In this document: one piece after another, positions 34,777-43,714 of the stretch
How the letters are laid out: each line of letters starts with the position of its first letter
Numbering within the stretch: position 1 is the stretch's first letter
From: Bacillus tuaregi
GTDB lineage: Bacteria > Bacillota > Bacilli > Bacillales > Cytobacillaceae
Assembly: GCF_900104575.1 (NCBI RefSeq)
Contig: NZ_LT629731.1
Span: 4,164,712 to 4,228,711 of the forward strand
Direction of reading: 5' to 3'
DNA: 64,000 nucleotides
Translations under genes and position numbers: made by a program
The notes under the pieces: generated by a model
What the model was told of the DNA's origin: nothing
Databases searched by the model: none
The model's input: the letters and a program-made list of their open reading frames with translations, nothing else

Positions 34777-36933
34777 TCATTTGTCTTTCCCAAATTCCTC
34801 ATCTCGCTTCTTCTTTAGTTTTTCCATAAGACGTGAGTTTGATTTCTTAGGTGGTGTTTCATCAATCTTCTCTTTTGTAACAAAGTCGATTACATCAGCA
34901 GTTTCACTAACCTTATTAGGCGATAAATCGAACTTTTCAGCTTCACGATTTAACTGTTTTTCAACATCCTTGTTTTCACGAATAGCTGCAATTTTAGCTT
35001 TCTTACTTGTTGGCTGATTAAAAGATTGTTTTTTGTTCTTCGTAGCCTTTTTAATAATCTCTTCTAATGCAGCATCAGTATTCACTGTAAGCTGAATTTG
35101 ATTTGTTCGTTCCATTTCTTCTAGTTCATTCCGAAGTTGTTGCTGAAAGACAACTTCTTCCAAGAAGTCACCTTTATATTGCTGACTAGGCTCTAATAAA
35201 ATACACGTCTCAAAATCTATTCCGTTATCATGGGGAATATAGATTTTTTCAATATGTCGTGGATCGTAAACGATTTCTACACTTCTATTTTTCAACTTTA
35301 AAAACCATTGCTCTTCAATAGCTTGACGAGAACCATAAAGAAGATTTTTAAACTTAATTCCAGCTCTTGAAATTGTCGCTTTCCCACGTGGAAGCACGTT
35401 CAGACGAAGAATATTTCGATCAACTGTTCTTAACCTTCCTTTACGATTTTGAATACCCCAATTCCATAAGTTAATTGGCGTTGGCACTAGTCCATCAGCT
35501 ACCATTTCTTTTTCAACAGGATATTTATCAATGACCTTATGGTTATGATGAAGCACCATTGTGATAATTAGAGATGTAAATTCCTTTAAATTCAGCGTAG
35601 CATTTAAGCGATAATCTTGATCTCCACGTTCTCGATATTCCTTTTGAATTGCACCGGGAGCTTTTTGCTTTATCTTTCCGTTAAATGTCCGAAACTTCCT
35701 TTCGACAATTCCTTTTAAATCCCCTCGATAAGCTGTGGTATTCTCAATTTTAATATTAAGGTTGTTAATTAAATTCTCCACTGAATAACCTTCAAACTCG
35801 CCTCGGTCAGCTATAATGATTTCAGGAAGGTGATGTGTTGGCCATTGTTCAGGTGTAATATCAATTCCATATTGCTTACAAAATTCTACTTTATCTGCGA
35901 CCATATTATCTAAAGCCATCATTGCACCGATCCATGACGGGCCTTCTAGTCCAACATAAAGACCTGTAATAATACGTGAATACACATCAAGTACCGCATA
36001 AATAACTGGTCGACCGATTACTTTATTTACATCAAGTGAACTAACTAAATAAATATCCGCAATGGTTGCGTCAATTTGAAATCTAGTACCAGGACCATTC
36101 GTTTCTGATTTAGAATCACTTAAAATCGGACGATGCTTCAACTCATATTCTTTCGTGCTTTTACGGAACTGAATGTCTTTCTTCGGATCCTCAAATTTTT
36201 TAAACCAATAATAAAACTGATGATAGGATGGTATTCGATTTGCTTCCCACACTCGATATTTCATTTCGCTTTTTTCTTTATAACGGTCTGAATAGAAATC
36301 ACGCAGTATAAAATGATAGACTTCTTTTAATGAATAGTTATTTGTCTTGCGATAATATTTGTTAATGGAAAGCTCGAACTGTAGCTTTACTTCATCCGTT
36401 ATATTAATACCAGTTTGATAATCTCCATTAATATTTACTCTTCGTGGACGACCTACTTTAGCATTTGTTAAAACTTTGGATTTTCCTTTACCACCAGAGT
36501 TTGCATAATCTGGTAGCATAGCATTTTTAGTCATACCACGCTGCCAATATCGACTGAGGAGCTTTTTCACCTTCGTAGGAGTTACATTTAACCCTTCCGC
36601 AATTTCCTTTATCTTTGTTTCTCTACCTCGTTTTTGAAGAAGCTGGCCCATATGTTGCAAACAGTATTTTTGAATAGTCTCCCAATCATCTTCTCGCTTT
36701 TGAATTTGCACATCTGTCAAGTCACTATCAACTACAATTCTTGCAAAAGGATCTGCAATCACTAATAATTCTTTTTGTTCAATTTCTGTAGTCAACGTGG
36801 CATAAAGCTCTTTTTTAGGCATAGATGTGTGTGCATCTATATCTACAATAAAAACATGCGATTCTTCTATTTCAACAACACGAATCCGTATTGAATCCTT
36901 CACATATTGAAATACTTGATTAATATAAATCAT
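34777..36933 (-). CDS. tnsB: TnsB DDE transposase of module I
   Basis: 718 aa of the Mu/Tn7 transposase family (rve fold). The catalytic residues are D in 'FQIDATIADIYLVSS' (about 288), D in 'IIADRGEFEGYSVE' (about 376) and E in 'LKGIVERKFRTFN' (about 410). An N-terminal helix-turn-helix ('EIAEGLNVTPTKVKKLLSRYW') reads the end repeats. The long Lys-rich C-terminus would contact TnsC. It overlaps tnsA by four bases. Confidence 0.92.
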   Translation of the reverse strand: MIYINQVFQYVKDSIRIRVVEIEESHVFIVDIDAHTSMPKKELYATLTTEIEQKELLVIADPFARIVVDSDLTDVQIQKREDDWETIQKYCLQHMGQLLQKRGRETKIKEIAEGLNVTPTKVKKLLSRYWQRGMTKNAMLPDYANSGGKGKSKVLTNAKVGRPRRVNINGDYQTGINITDEVKLQFELSINKYYRKTNNYSLKEVYHFILRDFYSDRYKEKSEMKYRVWEANRIPSYHQFYYWFKKFEDPKKDIQFRKSTKEYELKHRPILSDSKSETNGPGTRFQIDATIADIYLVSSLDVNKVIGRPVIYAVLDVYSRIITGLYVGLEGPSWIGAMMALDNMVADKVEFCKQYGIDITPEQWPTHHLPEIIIADRGEFEGYSVENLINNLNIKIENTTAYRGDLKGIVERKFRTFNGKIKQKAPGAIQKEYRERGDQDYRLNATLNLKEFTSLIITMVLHHNHKVIDKYPVEKEMVADGLVPTPINLWNWGIQNRKGRLRTVDRNILRLNVLPRGKATISRAGIKFKNLLYGSRQAIEEQWFLKLKNRSVEIVYDPRHIEKIYIPHDNGIDFETCILLEPSQQYKGDFLEEVVFQQQLRNELEEMERTNQIQLTVNTDAALEEIIKKATKNKKQSFNQPTSKKAKIAAIRENKDVEKQLNREAEKFDLSPNKVSETADVIDFVTKEKIDETPPKKSNSRLMEKLKKKRDEEFGKDK

Positions 36934-37691
36934 CCGTATTTCACCTTCTTCAACTTGCTTTTATCAATGGACTTAATATCAATCTGTTGCTCTAAATTTA
37001 GTGGCTCAAGCATATCTATAACGATGATTTTTTGAGCAAGCAAATGATAGAACAGTGTTACACCACTACCAAAAGGTAAATGGGTATCAGTATCAAATTC
37101 ATTCGTAATTACACGGATACTATACTTGTTGTTTAGTAGCCTTTGCATTAAAGATAAGGATAAATCTTCAATATGCTGTGAGCTTAATTCCCCGAATACA
37201 TCATAGTCTAGAATGTCATAATAATCATGAATGTAGCTAATGTTTCGTGCCATTGTTTTGGGAATCCCTTCCTCGGTAACATTGCCCCAATCGATATCCT
37301 TCCGTTGCCAATACTCTCGTTCAATCTCAAACTTTTCGAGTACACGTTCATTTAGTAATTCGTCCTTCATTTTGATTGTACGGGCCACTTCAAAAACGCC
37401 TTGCCCTTTATTCACTGTTAATAAAAAATCAGTTGTCATTACAATCGGTTCACCAGTTTTAGGATCCGTCGGGTGCTTAATTCCAAGTTCATCAGCTATA
37501 ACAATCGTTTCTTCTGGTGGTAATAAAGGAAATTGTTCACGAATATCTACAATAAAATTAGAAAAATCTGTTAAATAAAAGTAGTTCCGTTCCAAATCTG
37601 ATAAAAACTCATGTTGTCTGCCGGTTTTTATGCCTTTTAATCTTGTTGACCGACCCAGTGAGGCTACATCTGTTCAGACATAAAAATCCAT
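36930..37691 (-). pseudogene. tnsA: TnsA endonuclease of module I, 5' end damaged
   Basis: The core is clear TnsA: 'SLGRSTRLKGIKTGRQHEFLSD', 'VDIREQFPLLPPEETIVIADELGIKHP', 'PIVMTTDFLLTV', 'ARTIKMKDE', containing the E, D and K of the type II nuclease fold. But the TnsA frame continues upstream of the TTG at 37595 for 26 sense codons, back to an in-frame TGA (37674-37676). An ATG with GGAGG stands just five codons before that TGA. The N-terminal ~38 residues present in E. coli TnsA and in the module II copy are missing. A shortened product from the TTG would still hold the catalytic core but lose conserved residues; I think it is damaged. Confidence 0.8.
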
Positions 37692-38100
37692 GGGTAATTT
37701 TCCTCCCCCTCTTTCCCCGCTCCATCCCTTCTCCCGCTTGCCCTCACGCTCCTTTTCCATAATTTGTAATTGAATATAGTTTGCCCAGCGTTTTTCCCCA
37801 CTTTTGCTCAATCTTGTATCGAATTTGCAATGCCCCAGAGAGAAAAAAGATTGTCCAGAATGGAGAGATAAGGGTTAAGGATTTAAGAGTTAATCAGCCA
37901 TTCTTTCCCCCTTCTTTTTCAAGCCTATTCAGGCTTCTCTTCAAGCTCCTCCTCCCGCTTTTACTCTTTCATCGCCCCATTTTGTGTATAACTTGTTGAT
38001 ATCTCACATTTTCTCATTCTCTTTTTCCCGCTTCATTTCCGTTATTCACAACTTATCCCCCATTCACCCCAAACCTTCCTATCACACTTTTTTTATCATG
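37692..38100. other. Pyrimidine-rich region adjoining the damaged tnsA
   Basis: About 400 bp with no gene that I can support. It is C/T-rich ('CTTTCCCCGCTCCATCCC') and contains CTTGTATCGAATTTGCAATG, which resembles the inner part of elements A and A' (CTTGTATCGAATATTCGGAC). It may be the arm of a further, larger member of that element family whose other arm is the purine-rich 39210-39500; the two genes between would be its cargo. Confidence 0.4.
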
Positions 38101-38118
38101 CAAAAAAAGAACCGAATG

Positions 38119-38135
38119 GCGTACCGTCGGTACGC
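38119..38135 (-). terminator. GTACC/GGTAC hairpin terminator, copy 1
   Basis: GCGTACC-GTC-GGTACGC core with an imperfect outer stem (GGATCGAG / CGGTTC side), then TTTTTTTG on the minus strand. It ends the gene at 38169-38609. Similar hairpins occur at 38800, 39540 and 45830. Confidence 0.75.
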
Positions 38136-38168
38136 TACTCGATCCTTTAATAAACATTCGTCTTTTCC

Positions 38169-38609
38169 TTATCCTATATTTTTCCTTGGCTTGGACATTT
38201 CAACTATTACTTTACGAATATCATCCAACATTCCTTCAAATTCCCCATCAAAGTCAGTATTGAGGTGAAGCAAGGCATTGTCATATTCTTTGTAAATTTG
38301 GAGTATCAATCGGATAATATGCCTTGCTTTTCCATCCACTGCTATTCTTGATCCTAATAAAGCAGTAACGTTAAGCTCTACTTCATCCATGTGAGAGATG
38401 GCATACAGATCCTTTACTATGCTTGATTTATCTTGAATTGGTACATGGTGGATAAGTGATTTCCTAATAAAACTAAGAAGGTGAGAGACTCTTTCCACAT
38501 AAGGATTATAAGCGGGGTGTGTAAACAGTTGTTTAATCTCACTTTCAAGCTGGTTGATATTAGATATTACCTTTTTGAACTTCTTTTGGTTTGATTTTAT
38601 TGTGGACAT
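38169..38609 (-). CDS. Unknown helical protein, about 146 aa
   Basis: A soluble, helix-rich protein ('VISNINQLESEIKQLFTHP', 'RLILQIYKEYDNALLHL', 'EGMLDDIRKVIVEM') with no motif I recognise. I start at MSTIKSNQKK, seven bases after AAAGGAG; the frame is open for 39 more codons upstream but they overlap the promoter and leader. That leader is homologous to the leader of the next gene (38846-39052), so the two are probably controlled alike. Confidence 0.55.
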   Translation of the reverse strand: MSTIKSNQKKFKKVISNINQLESEIKQLFTHPAYNPYVERVSHLLSFIRKSLIHHVPIQDKSSIVKDLYAISHMDEVELNVTALLGSRIAVDGKARHIIRLILQIYKEYDNALLHLNTDFDGEFEGMLDDIRKVIVEMSKPRKNIG

Positions 38610-38746
38610 TTTCGTGGTCTCCTTTGGGGGTATAGTTTGCGGGTAATCATCAGATGGGAGTGCCAGAGAAGTATTTGATGGCATCCTTTGAGGTGTACGT
38701 CGATTGCTTACATTTATATAATACATAGGATAAAAGAGCGGGACAA
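38610..38746 (-). promoter_or_regulatory. Promoter and conserved leader, copy 1
   Basis: On the minus strand TTGTCC, 17 bp, TATTAT, then a leader of about 105 nt containing CCTCAAAGG, CACTCCCATCT, TTACCCGCAAACTATACC and AAAGGAGACC. The same blocks in the same order precede the gene at 38846-39052. Confidence 0.6.
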
Positions 38747-38788
38747 TCCTTTATGTGTTCTATATTGTCGTAGCCCCTATCCCTTGAA

Positions 38789-38815
38789 ATTACAGTATTC
38801 GTACCGATGGTACGC
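38789..38815 (-). terminator. GTACC/GGTAC hairpin terminator, copy 2
   Basis: GCGTACCATCGGTACG core just after the gene at 38846-39052; relative of the hairpin at 38119. The T-run is weak (AATACTGTAATTTC), so termination strength is uncertain. Confidence 0.5.
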
Positions 38816-38845
38816 TACCCAATCCTTTGTACTTACTAACTCCTA

Positions 38846-39052
38846 TTAATCTTCTTGAAGAATCTTATCTATAATATGCATTTCAAAGATCGTAAGCGGT
38901 GCTTCCATTAGCTCTGTTAAATCAAAGCCATCTTTCTGCATCTGTCTTAAACAATCAATACACATCCCTGTATCTCTGCCGACTAATTCTCTAAAATACA
39001 AATAAAATTCTACTGCTTTTCCTTTTAAATCCATAGTTCCTGGTGTGTTCAT
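38846..39052 (-). CDS. Unknown small protein, 68 aa
   Basis: A compact soluble protein with two Cys ('DTGMCIDCLRQMQKDGFDL') in a CxxC pattern and a helical C-terminus ('PLTIFEMHIIDKILQED'). AAAGGAGACC precedes the ATG. It shares its leader type with the gene at 38169-38609 although the proteins are not alike. Function unknown. Confidence 0.55.
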   Translation of the reverse strand: MNTPGTMDLKGKAVEFYLYFRELVGRDTGMCIDCLRQMQKDGFDLTELMEAPLTIFEMHIIDKILQED

Positions 39053-39192
39053 ATTAGAGGTCTCCTTTGTATGAGGTATAGTTTGTGGTAAGCGTAAGAC
39101 GGGAGTGCTTGAAGGGAAGGATTAGCACACCTTTGAGGAAGTTCATCTACCGCTTATGTATTCATTTTATAACGGAGAGTAATGCAGGACAA
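39053..39192 (-). promoter_or_regulatory. Promoter and conserved leader, copy 2
   Basis: TTGTCC, 17 bp, TAAAAT on the minus strand, then CCTCAAAGG, GCACTCCCGTCT, TTACCACAAACTATACC and AAAGGAGACC, the same order of blocks as in 38610-38746. Confidence 0.6.
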
Positions 39193-39209
39193 TGGCTTGG
39201 ATGTTGGAG

Positions 39210-39737
39210 TTTGTTCTACCCCTTCAAGCCTTGATACCACTGGAAAAGACCATAGGTCTTTATAGTAAGAGCGAGAGAGAATGGCCGAGAATAACCGATT
39301 AAAGGATCGTTAAAATGCCAGAAAAGAAGGCCTGGCAAGGAAGTGAGAAGATAAGAACATAGGAAAAAGTTTGAATAAATGTTTGAAGAAAGGGAGCGGA
39401 ACAGAGTAGAGGCAAGGGTTAAAGGTATGAGATGAAGGAGCGGGAAAAAATGCCCAAAAAAAAGCACGAAGAAATGGAGCCAAAATTTTAGCTTTATCTG
39501 CTGTTCATGATTCGTTTGTTCAAATAAAAAAGAACCGAGACGTACCAACGGTACATTCCCGATTCTGATTTGGTTACAGTTGAGAATAAACTTACATACA
39601 TAATTGACCCTGTACCCCTCAGTCTTGACCAGACTTTTTTCTTTAAGCCTATGATTTTTTCATTAAGCCTAAAGAAAATTGGGTGGGAACAAAGAAGATA
39701 TAAGGGTTAAGGAAACAACCTATAGAACACCAAACTC
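39210..39737. other. Purine-rich region without a supported gene
   Basis: Bases 39210-39500 are purine-rich and look like the mirror of the pyrimidine-rich 37692-38100. From 39472 to 39570 there is a ~100-bp direct repeat shared with 45752-45853, ending in a GTACC-AAC-GGTAC hairpin (39531-39567). At about 39640-39680 TTAAGCCTA occurs twice, 20 bp apart, resembling the end repeats of elements A, B and the 313-bp repeat. A minus-strand frame at 39216-39548 has no site and biased composition, and I do not accept it. Confidence 0.45.
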
Positions 39738-40790
39738 CTAACTTATTATTTTTTTTATTATTTTTATTAATACCTCCTCATTAAAATATGACCTATAACA
39801 TTTCTTTTTCAACATATCATCCTCCCAAAATTTATATTCTTCACTTTCAAATCCATCATGCTCCTTGGGTTCATGATAAATATAACAATCCTTTTCCCCC
39901 AATATTTTCTTTGAAAGATCAATAACAAAATGAATCGGCCCATTCCTCAAACTCCCCGCAAAAAGTGTTGAATTAAACTTTGGTATATTAGCTGACCCTA
40001 TCTCTCTATATAAATTTTCCTGCTCATTGAATAAACTAAAAGAAATATTTGCAGAATGTGAGTATCTTCCTAACTCAATTTCATATATGTACCCTTTCTC
40101 TGATAAAGCTGTTCTAAATTCCTCATTTTCATCAAGAGAGTAAAAGATTGAGCGAATTTCTCGAAATTCATGTTCAAAGTATTCATTCCAGTATTCAAAC
40201 TCTTCAATTTCAGCAATTTCCATTAAATCTAAGATATCCCCATATACTGAATCTAATGGATGTTTAATATTAACAGTGGGTTTCAAATACTCATAATAAA
40301 AATCAATAATTAAAGCCAAAGCTCTGTTAATTGCAATCATCACCTCATGAAAGTCCATAGTTTTATCCAATCCAAAATGAGTAACCTTGTTTCTTAATTG
40401 CCCCATAGATTCTAAGGTTTGGACTTGACCTTTTGACAAATTAAATATTATTCCTACCCGTTTAATGCATTCAGTGTAATCAATAGTAAGTATATTAAAC
40501 TTATCAAAAATCATATAATCCTCAAGTGACATATCTGTACTTTTTTTATCCTTCAATAAGTTGAGTAACATAGTATTAGTTAATTCTTTGTAAATCAACA
40601 ATTCGTTTTCATTACTCAAAAGTTTCTTACTAAATAATTCCAAACAATTGTGAAAGCAGATTACGGCCATCTTTAAATAACCTGGATTTGTATAAGTATC
40701 ATATTTATCATTTATTCTTAAATATTTATCATAAAATTCTATACCAAATTTCAAAGAATCAATCCCATTTTCCAATAAATTCAGTTTCAT
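39738..40790 (-). CDS. HEPN-motif protein, possible RNase toxin or defence factor, 350 aa
   Basis: An N-terminal helical domain contains 'AVICFHNCLELFSKKLL', typical of HEPN helix 1-2, and 'GQLRNKVTHFGL' at about residues 128-139, an R-x4-H motif (R132, H137) as in HEPN ribonucleases, with polar N after R. The C-terminal half (from about 170) is acidic and of unknown fold. HEPN proteins of this kind cut RNA in anti-phage or toxin systems. No antitoxin is obvious; two further defence-like genes precede it on the same strand with a gap of about 160 bp. Confidence 0.55.
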   Translation of the reverse strand: MKLNLLENGIDSLKFGIEFYDKYLRINDKYDTYTNPGYLKMAVICFHNCLELFSKKLLSNENELLIYKELTNTMLLNLLKDKKSTDMSLEDYMIFDKFNILTIDYTECIKRVGIIFNLSKGQVQTLESMGQLRNKVTHFGLDKTMDFHEVMIAINRALALIIDFYYEYLKPTVNIKHPLDSVYGDILDLMEIAEIEEFEYWNEYFEHEFREIRSIFYSLDENEEFRTALSEKGYIYEIELGRYSHSANISFSLFNEQENLYREIGSANIPKFNSTLFAGSLRNGPIHFVIDLSKKILGEKDCYIYHEPKEHDGFESEEYKFWEDDMLKKKCYRSYFNEEVLIKIIKKIIS

Positions 40791-40948
40791 TCGTTTTCTC
40801 CTTTATCATTGAGGATATTGACATTTCAAGAAAAGCTATGCCGTTCTAAGTAGTAGCAAAAATGTTTATTCTTAGACTTTCATTTATAATGTTTACCGCT
40901 TAACAAACCAAGAAAAAGTAGGAAGAGTATGGGATAAATACGGTTTCC

Positions 40949-41764
40949 TTATTTTCTGTTAATAAGGAAACCCCAATCCGCATCTGGTTTAAACCACTCT
41001 GGATCATCGATTGGATTTATGAATTCAGAACTGCGAACTCCCAGCAATGAGTTCATATAACCTTCAATTCCCTTCATTCCATTAACAGTCAATTCATCTA
41101 AATTGAATTCATAGTAGATATTTGAAGAAGAAATTAAATTTTCCTTTGCTTCTATATTGATATTTTCCTTTATTTGTAGACTTTTCTTGGGAATCGGCGA
41201 AGACAGAATTATTTGGGCAAGATAATCAGAATATACATTTTTATGATAATGCAATTGAATATGACCTTCCGCTTCAATTAATTGCTGATACCCTACCATA
41301 TTAAATTCATTAGTTGAATAATTATAGAATAAAAAGTGAATACATTTTTGTTGTTCACTTGATACCTTAGCGAACTGATGAAGTGCTTCTGCATTAAAGG
41401 TAAATAAATTATTTGATCTCCTTGTTGTTTTAAGTTCAACAATATGCCAACAACCATTAATATTTAATATAAAGTCACCTAACTTATGAAGAAACAAGCT
41501 ATCTCGAACATAAAGAAAATCAATCCCCATAAATCTTTTGACAAATTCACAATAAAATGAATTTTGATCAACATTTTGCTTGTATTGATAATCAGCAACT
41601 TCGTCATTACGGTTTCCTAATTCATTACACAATTTTGCAAGAGGTTTAAAATAATCGTCGATATGATAAACAGGGAGACCTTTAAAATAGGTGTAACTCT
41701 GTCTAACCAACTCATTTAATTTTGAATCATGATCCTTTAAATTCTCACTGAATAATTTGCCCAT
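40949..41764 (-). CDS. PD-(D/E)xK-like nuclease-fold protein, 271 aa
   Basis: The stretch 'LHKLGDFILNINGCWHIVELKTTRR' near residues 92-115 has the D...(E)xK pattern of PD-(D/E)xK nucleases (D96, E107, K109), with a following helix ('NAEALHQFAKVSSEQQK') as in restriction-type folds. The C-terminus has no motif that I know. The ATG shares one base with the stop of the preceding gene (TAATG), so the two are tightly coupled. A restriction or abortive defence role is inferred. Confidence 0.5.
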   Translation of the reverse strand: MGKLFSENLKDHDSKLNELVRQSYTYFKGLPVYHIDDYFKPLAKLCNELGNRNDEVADYQYKQNVDQNSFYCEFVKRFMGIDFLYVRDSLFLHKLGDFILNINGCWHIVELKTTRRSNNLFTFNAEALHQFAKVSSEQQKCIHFLFYNYSTNEFNMVGYQQLIEAEGHIQLHYHKNVYSDYLAQIILSSPIPKKSLQIKENINIEAKENLISSSNIYYEFNLDELTVNGMKGIEGYMNSLLGVRSSEFINPIDDPEWFKPDADWGFLINRK

Positions 41765-42495
41765 TATATTTTCCCCCTTGACCTTTGTTTACGAATTCTT
41801 GCCTGTTTCCTTTTATAATCCTCTCTACAACCTTCATGTAAAGCTCCTTTACCTTGATAGTAGTTACTAACTTGAATCTTACTTGGATCAGCAATTACTT
41901 CATCGCAACTTTTACAAATTATGAATTCTTGTTGTTCATTCAAATGATCCATAAAATCTTTATAAATAAGTTGCTCAAAGTTTTGGATTTTCTGTTGAAT
42001 AACAGGCTTGATTCTAAATCCATTTTTCTTATCAATTGCATAAGTAAATTCAAACTTTATTTGGTTTATCTTTTCTAAAAGTTGACCTTGGCTATTGGTA
42101 TCCATTGGAATTCGAACAAGGTTAGCCCCAAATTCCCTTTTTTGCTGTTCAGTTTTCTTATATCCATCAAAAATTTCTTTGATAAACCTTCTAATATCTT
42201 GTTGAATTTTTTCAATATAGTGGATATTAGTGTTTAAAAAATCAAGGAATTTTGGTGCATATATTTGTGAACCTCTTAATGAATCATTAAAAGGTCGAAG
42301 AGCTTCAAAATAGGGTGTTTGTTCCTCTTCTGAATTCCAATCAATTGATTCACTAATTTGAGTGGATATCCACTCAGCTACCCAAAAAGCTACTAACTTC
42401 CCTCTTTCTTTCCTCTCCATAAAATTCAATAACTCTATGTTGTCATGGAGATTTATTTCGGCAAAATGAATGCTCAATCTTTTCTTATTCCCCAT
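41764..42495 (-). CDS. Zinc-finger protein coupled to the nuclease-like gene, 243 aa
   Basis: The first 190 residues are helical and unknown. The C-terminus has a likely zinc site, 'ICKSCDEVIADPSKIQ...ALHEGCREDYKRKQARIRKQRSRGK', with CxxC, HxxC and a basic tail; this recalls CGNR-type zinc fingers and suggests nucleic-acid binding. AAAGGAG precedes the ATG. It is the first gene of a two- or three-gene leftward unit with the nuclease-like and HEPN genes. Confidence 0.5.
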   Translation of the reverse strand: MGNKKRLSIHFAEINLHDNIELLNFMERKERGKLVAFWVAEWISTQISESIDWNSEEEQTPYFEALRPFNDSLRGSQIYAPKFLDFLNTNIHYIEKIQQDIRRFIKEIFDGYKKTEQQKREFGANLVRIPMDTNSQGQLLEKINQIKFEFTYAIDKKNGFRIKPVIQQKIQNFEQLIYKDFMDHLNEQQEFIICKSCDEVIADPSKIQVSNYYQGKGALHEGCREDYKRKQARIRKQRSRGKI

Positions 42496-42769
42496 TATAA
42501 ATATCTCCTTTATGTTTATATTGATAGTCTAATCCTTTTTCTCGTCACAATCGAGATAGGAAAATGTGTGCGACACAAAATTTTTTAATAAAATCGATAT
42601 AGCCAATATGGTAAAACTTCACTCCCCACAAAAGACAGAACACGTTTATTTACGCTTAATTACGGATTTAAAAGCATTTATCGGTTAAAATATACGAATT
42701 GACACGAATACATACGCTGTGTTACGATGTATTTAGAAATAATAAAACAACAAAAACGGAGGGGTACGA

Positions 42770-43501
42770 ATGAACATCTTCGACATTAATCTGTTTCAAT
42801 TTAAAACAAAGCCAGAGGGTAACGAAAAAGCATCTGAGTTTCTCAATGAAGGATACATCGCTATTGGTTGGAGCAAAGTATCAGATATGACCTCAATGTC
42901 TAAAGAAGATATTCGAGAAGCATTAGCATCTGAATACAATTATTCTGGTCGCTCATTATCAACAAACTTAGGAACAGTTAATACGTTTAGAAATGTTATG
43001 CGTGAAGGTGACGTTGTTTTAATTACCCAGGATGGATTTGTTCATATCGGTATAATTGGTGATTATGAATATCATCCAGATAAATTTAATGATGGAACTT
43101 GCCATCGTCGTTCTTGTGACTGGAAAAAAATGATTAACAAAGAAGAGTTAAAAGAAGAAGTTAAATCACTACTTAGAAATATGACTACTGTTACTAAGTA
43201 CCCTCACCCGTTTGTAACATCTGGTATTGGTGAAATATTAGGATTGGTAACTACACATGAAATTCCATCTTCTGAACACATTCATCCACACGATATTTGG
43301 GAAGGAGAAGAGGAACAGCAATCACCTAATAAAAAAGAACACGACAAGTTGTTAAGTCGCCTTGACTCATTAGGGACTACAGCATTAGAGATATTAGAAG
43401 AAGAAATGCAGTCAGAGGATCATGAACGGCGTAGAAAGGCGGCCGTTGATATTCTTAGCATAATAAAAGGTAATACAAAGAATCCTTTAGAGGGAGAGTA
43501 A
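42770..43501 (+). CDS. EVE-like modified-base-sensing protein, 243 aa
   Basis: Residues 1-150 have the pattern of the EVE/PUA-like module found in Mrr-type restriction proteins: 'FLNEGYIAIGWSKVSDM', 'NTFRNVMREGDVVLITQDGFVHIGIIGDYEYHP', 'CHRRSCDWKKMI', 'RNMTTVTKYPHPF'. Such modules read modified cytosines in DNA or RNA. The C-terminal 80 residues are helical and charged, with no visible nuclease motif, so it is either a reader without an effector or the effector is novel. ACGGAGGGG precedes the ATG; TTGACA lies about 65 bp upstream. Confidence 0.6.
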   Translation: MNIFDINLFQFKTKPEGNEKASEFLNEGYIAIGWSKVSDMTSMSKEDIREALASEYNYSGRSLSTNLGTVNTFRNVMREGDVVLITQDGFVHIGIIGDYEYHPDKFNDGTCHRRSCDWKKMINKEELKEEVKSLLRNMTTVTKYPHPFVTSGIGEILGLVTTHEIPSSEHIHPHDIWEGEEEQQSPNKKEHDKLLSRLDSLGTTALEILEEEMQSEDHERRRKAAVDILSIIKGNTKNPLEGE

Positions 43502-43514
43502 ATCACATATTATA

Positions 43515-43550
43515 AAAGGATGGAGCCTCCTAAATGATAGCCCATCCTTT
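43515..43550 (+). terminator. Terminator after the EVE-like gene
   Basis: AAAGGATGG / CCATCCTTT stem followed by CTTCTTTATC. Confidence 0.65.
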
Positions 43551-43714
43551 CTTCTTTATCATTTTATTAAAATTAAAAAGAAGAATTTACCATGATTTAC
43601 ACATGAATAACTCCAAAATGCTTTAGTTACGGTAACTTAACTGGTCTAATTTGCGGAAGAAATACATATGATTTACTGATGATGATAACGCAACAATCAC
43701 AAGGAGGAATTTTC

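Noticed and set aside
39216-39548. Minus-strand frame of 110 aa in the purine-rich region
   Set aside because: Low-complexity Phe/Leu/Ser-rich product, no ribosome binding site, and it runs through the 100-bp repeat and its terminator.
37692-39570. CRISPR-like array, because of the recurring hairpin GTACC-N3-GGTAC
   Set aside because: Only single hairpins hundreds to thousands of bases apart, no regular spacers and no cas genes in the window; they behave as terminators.
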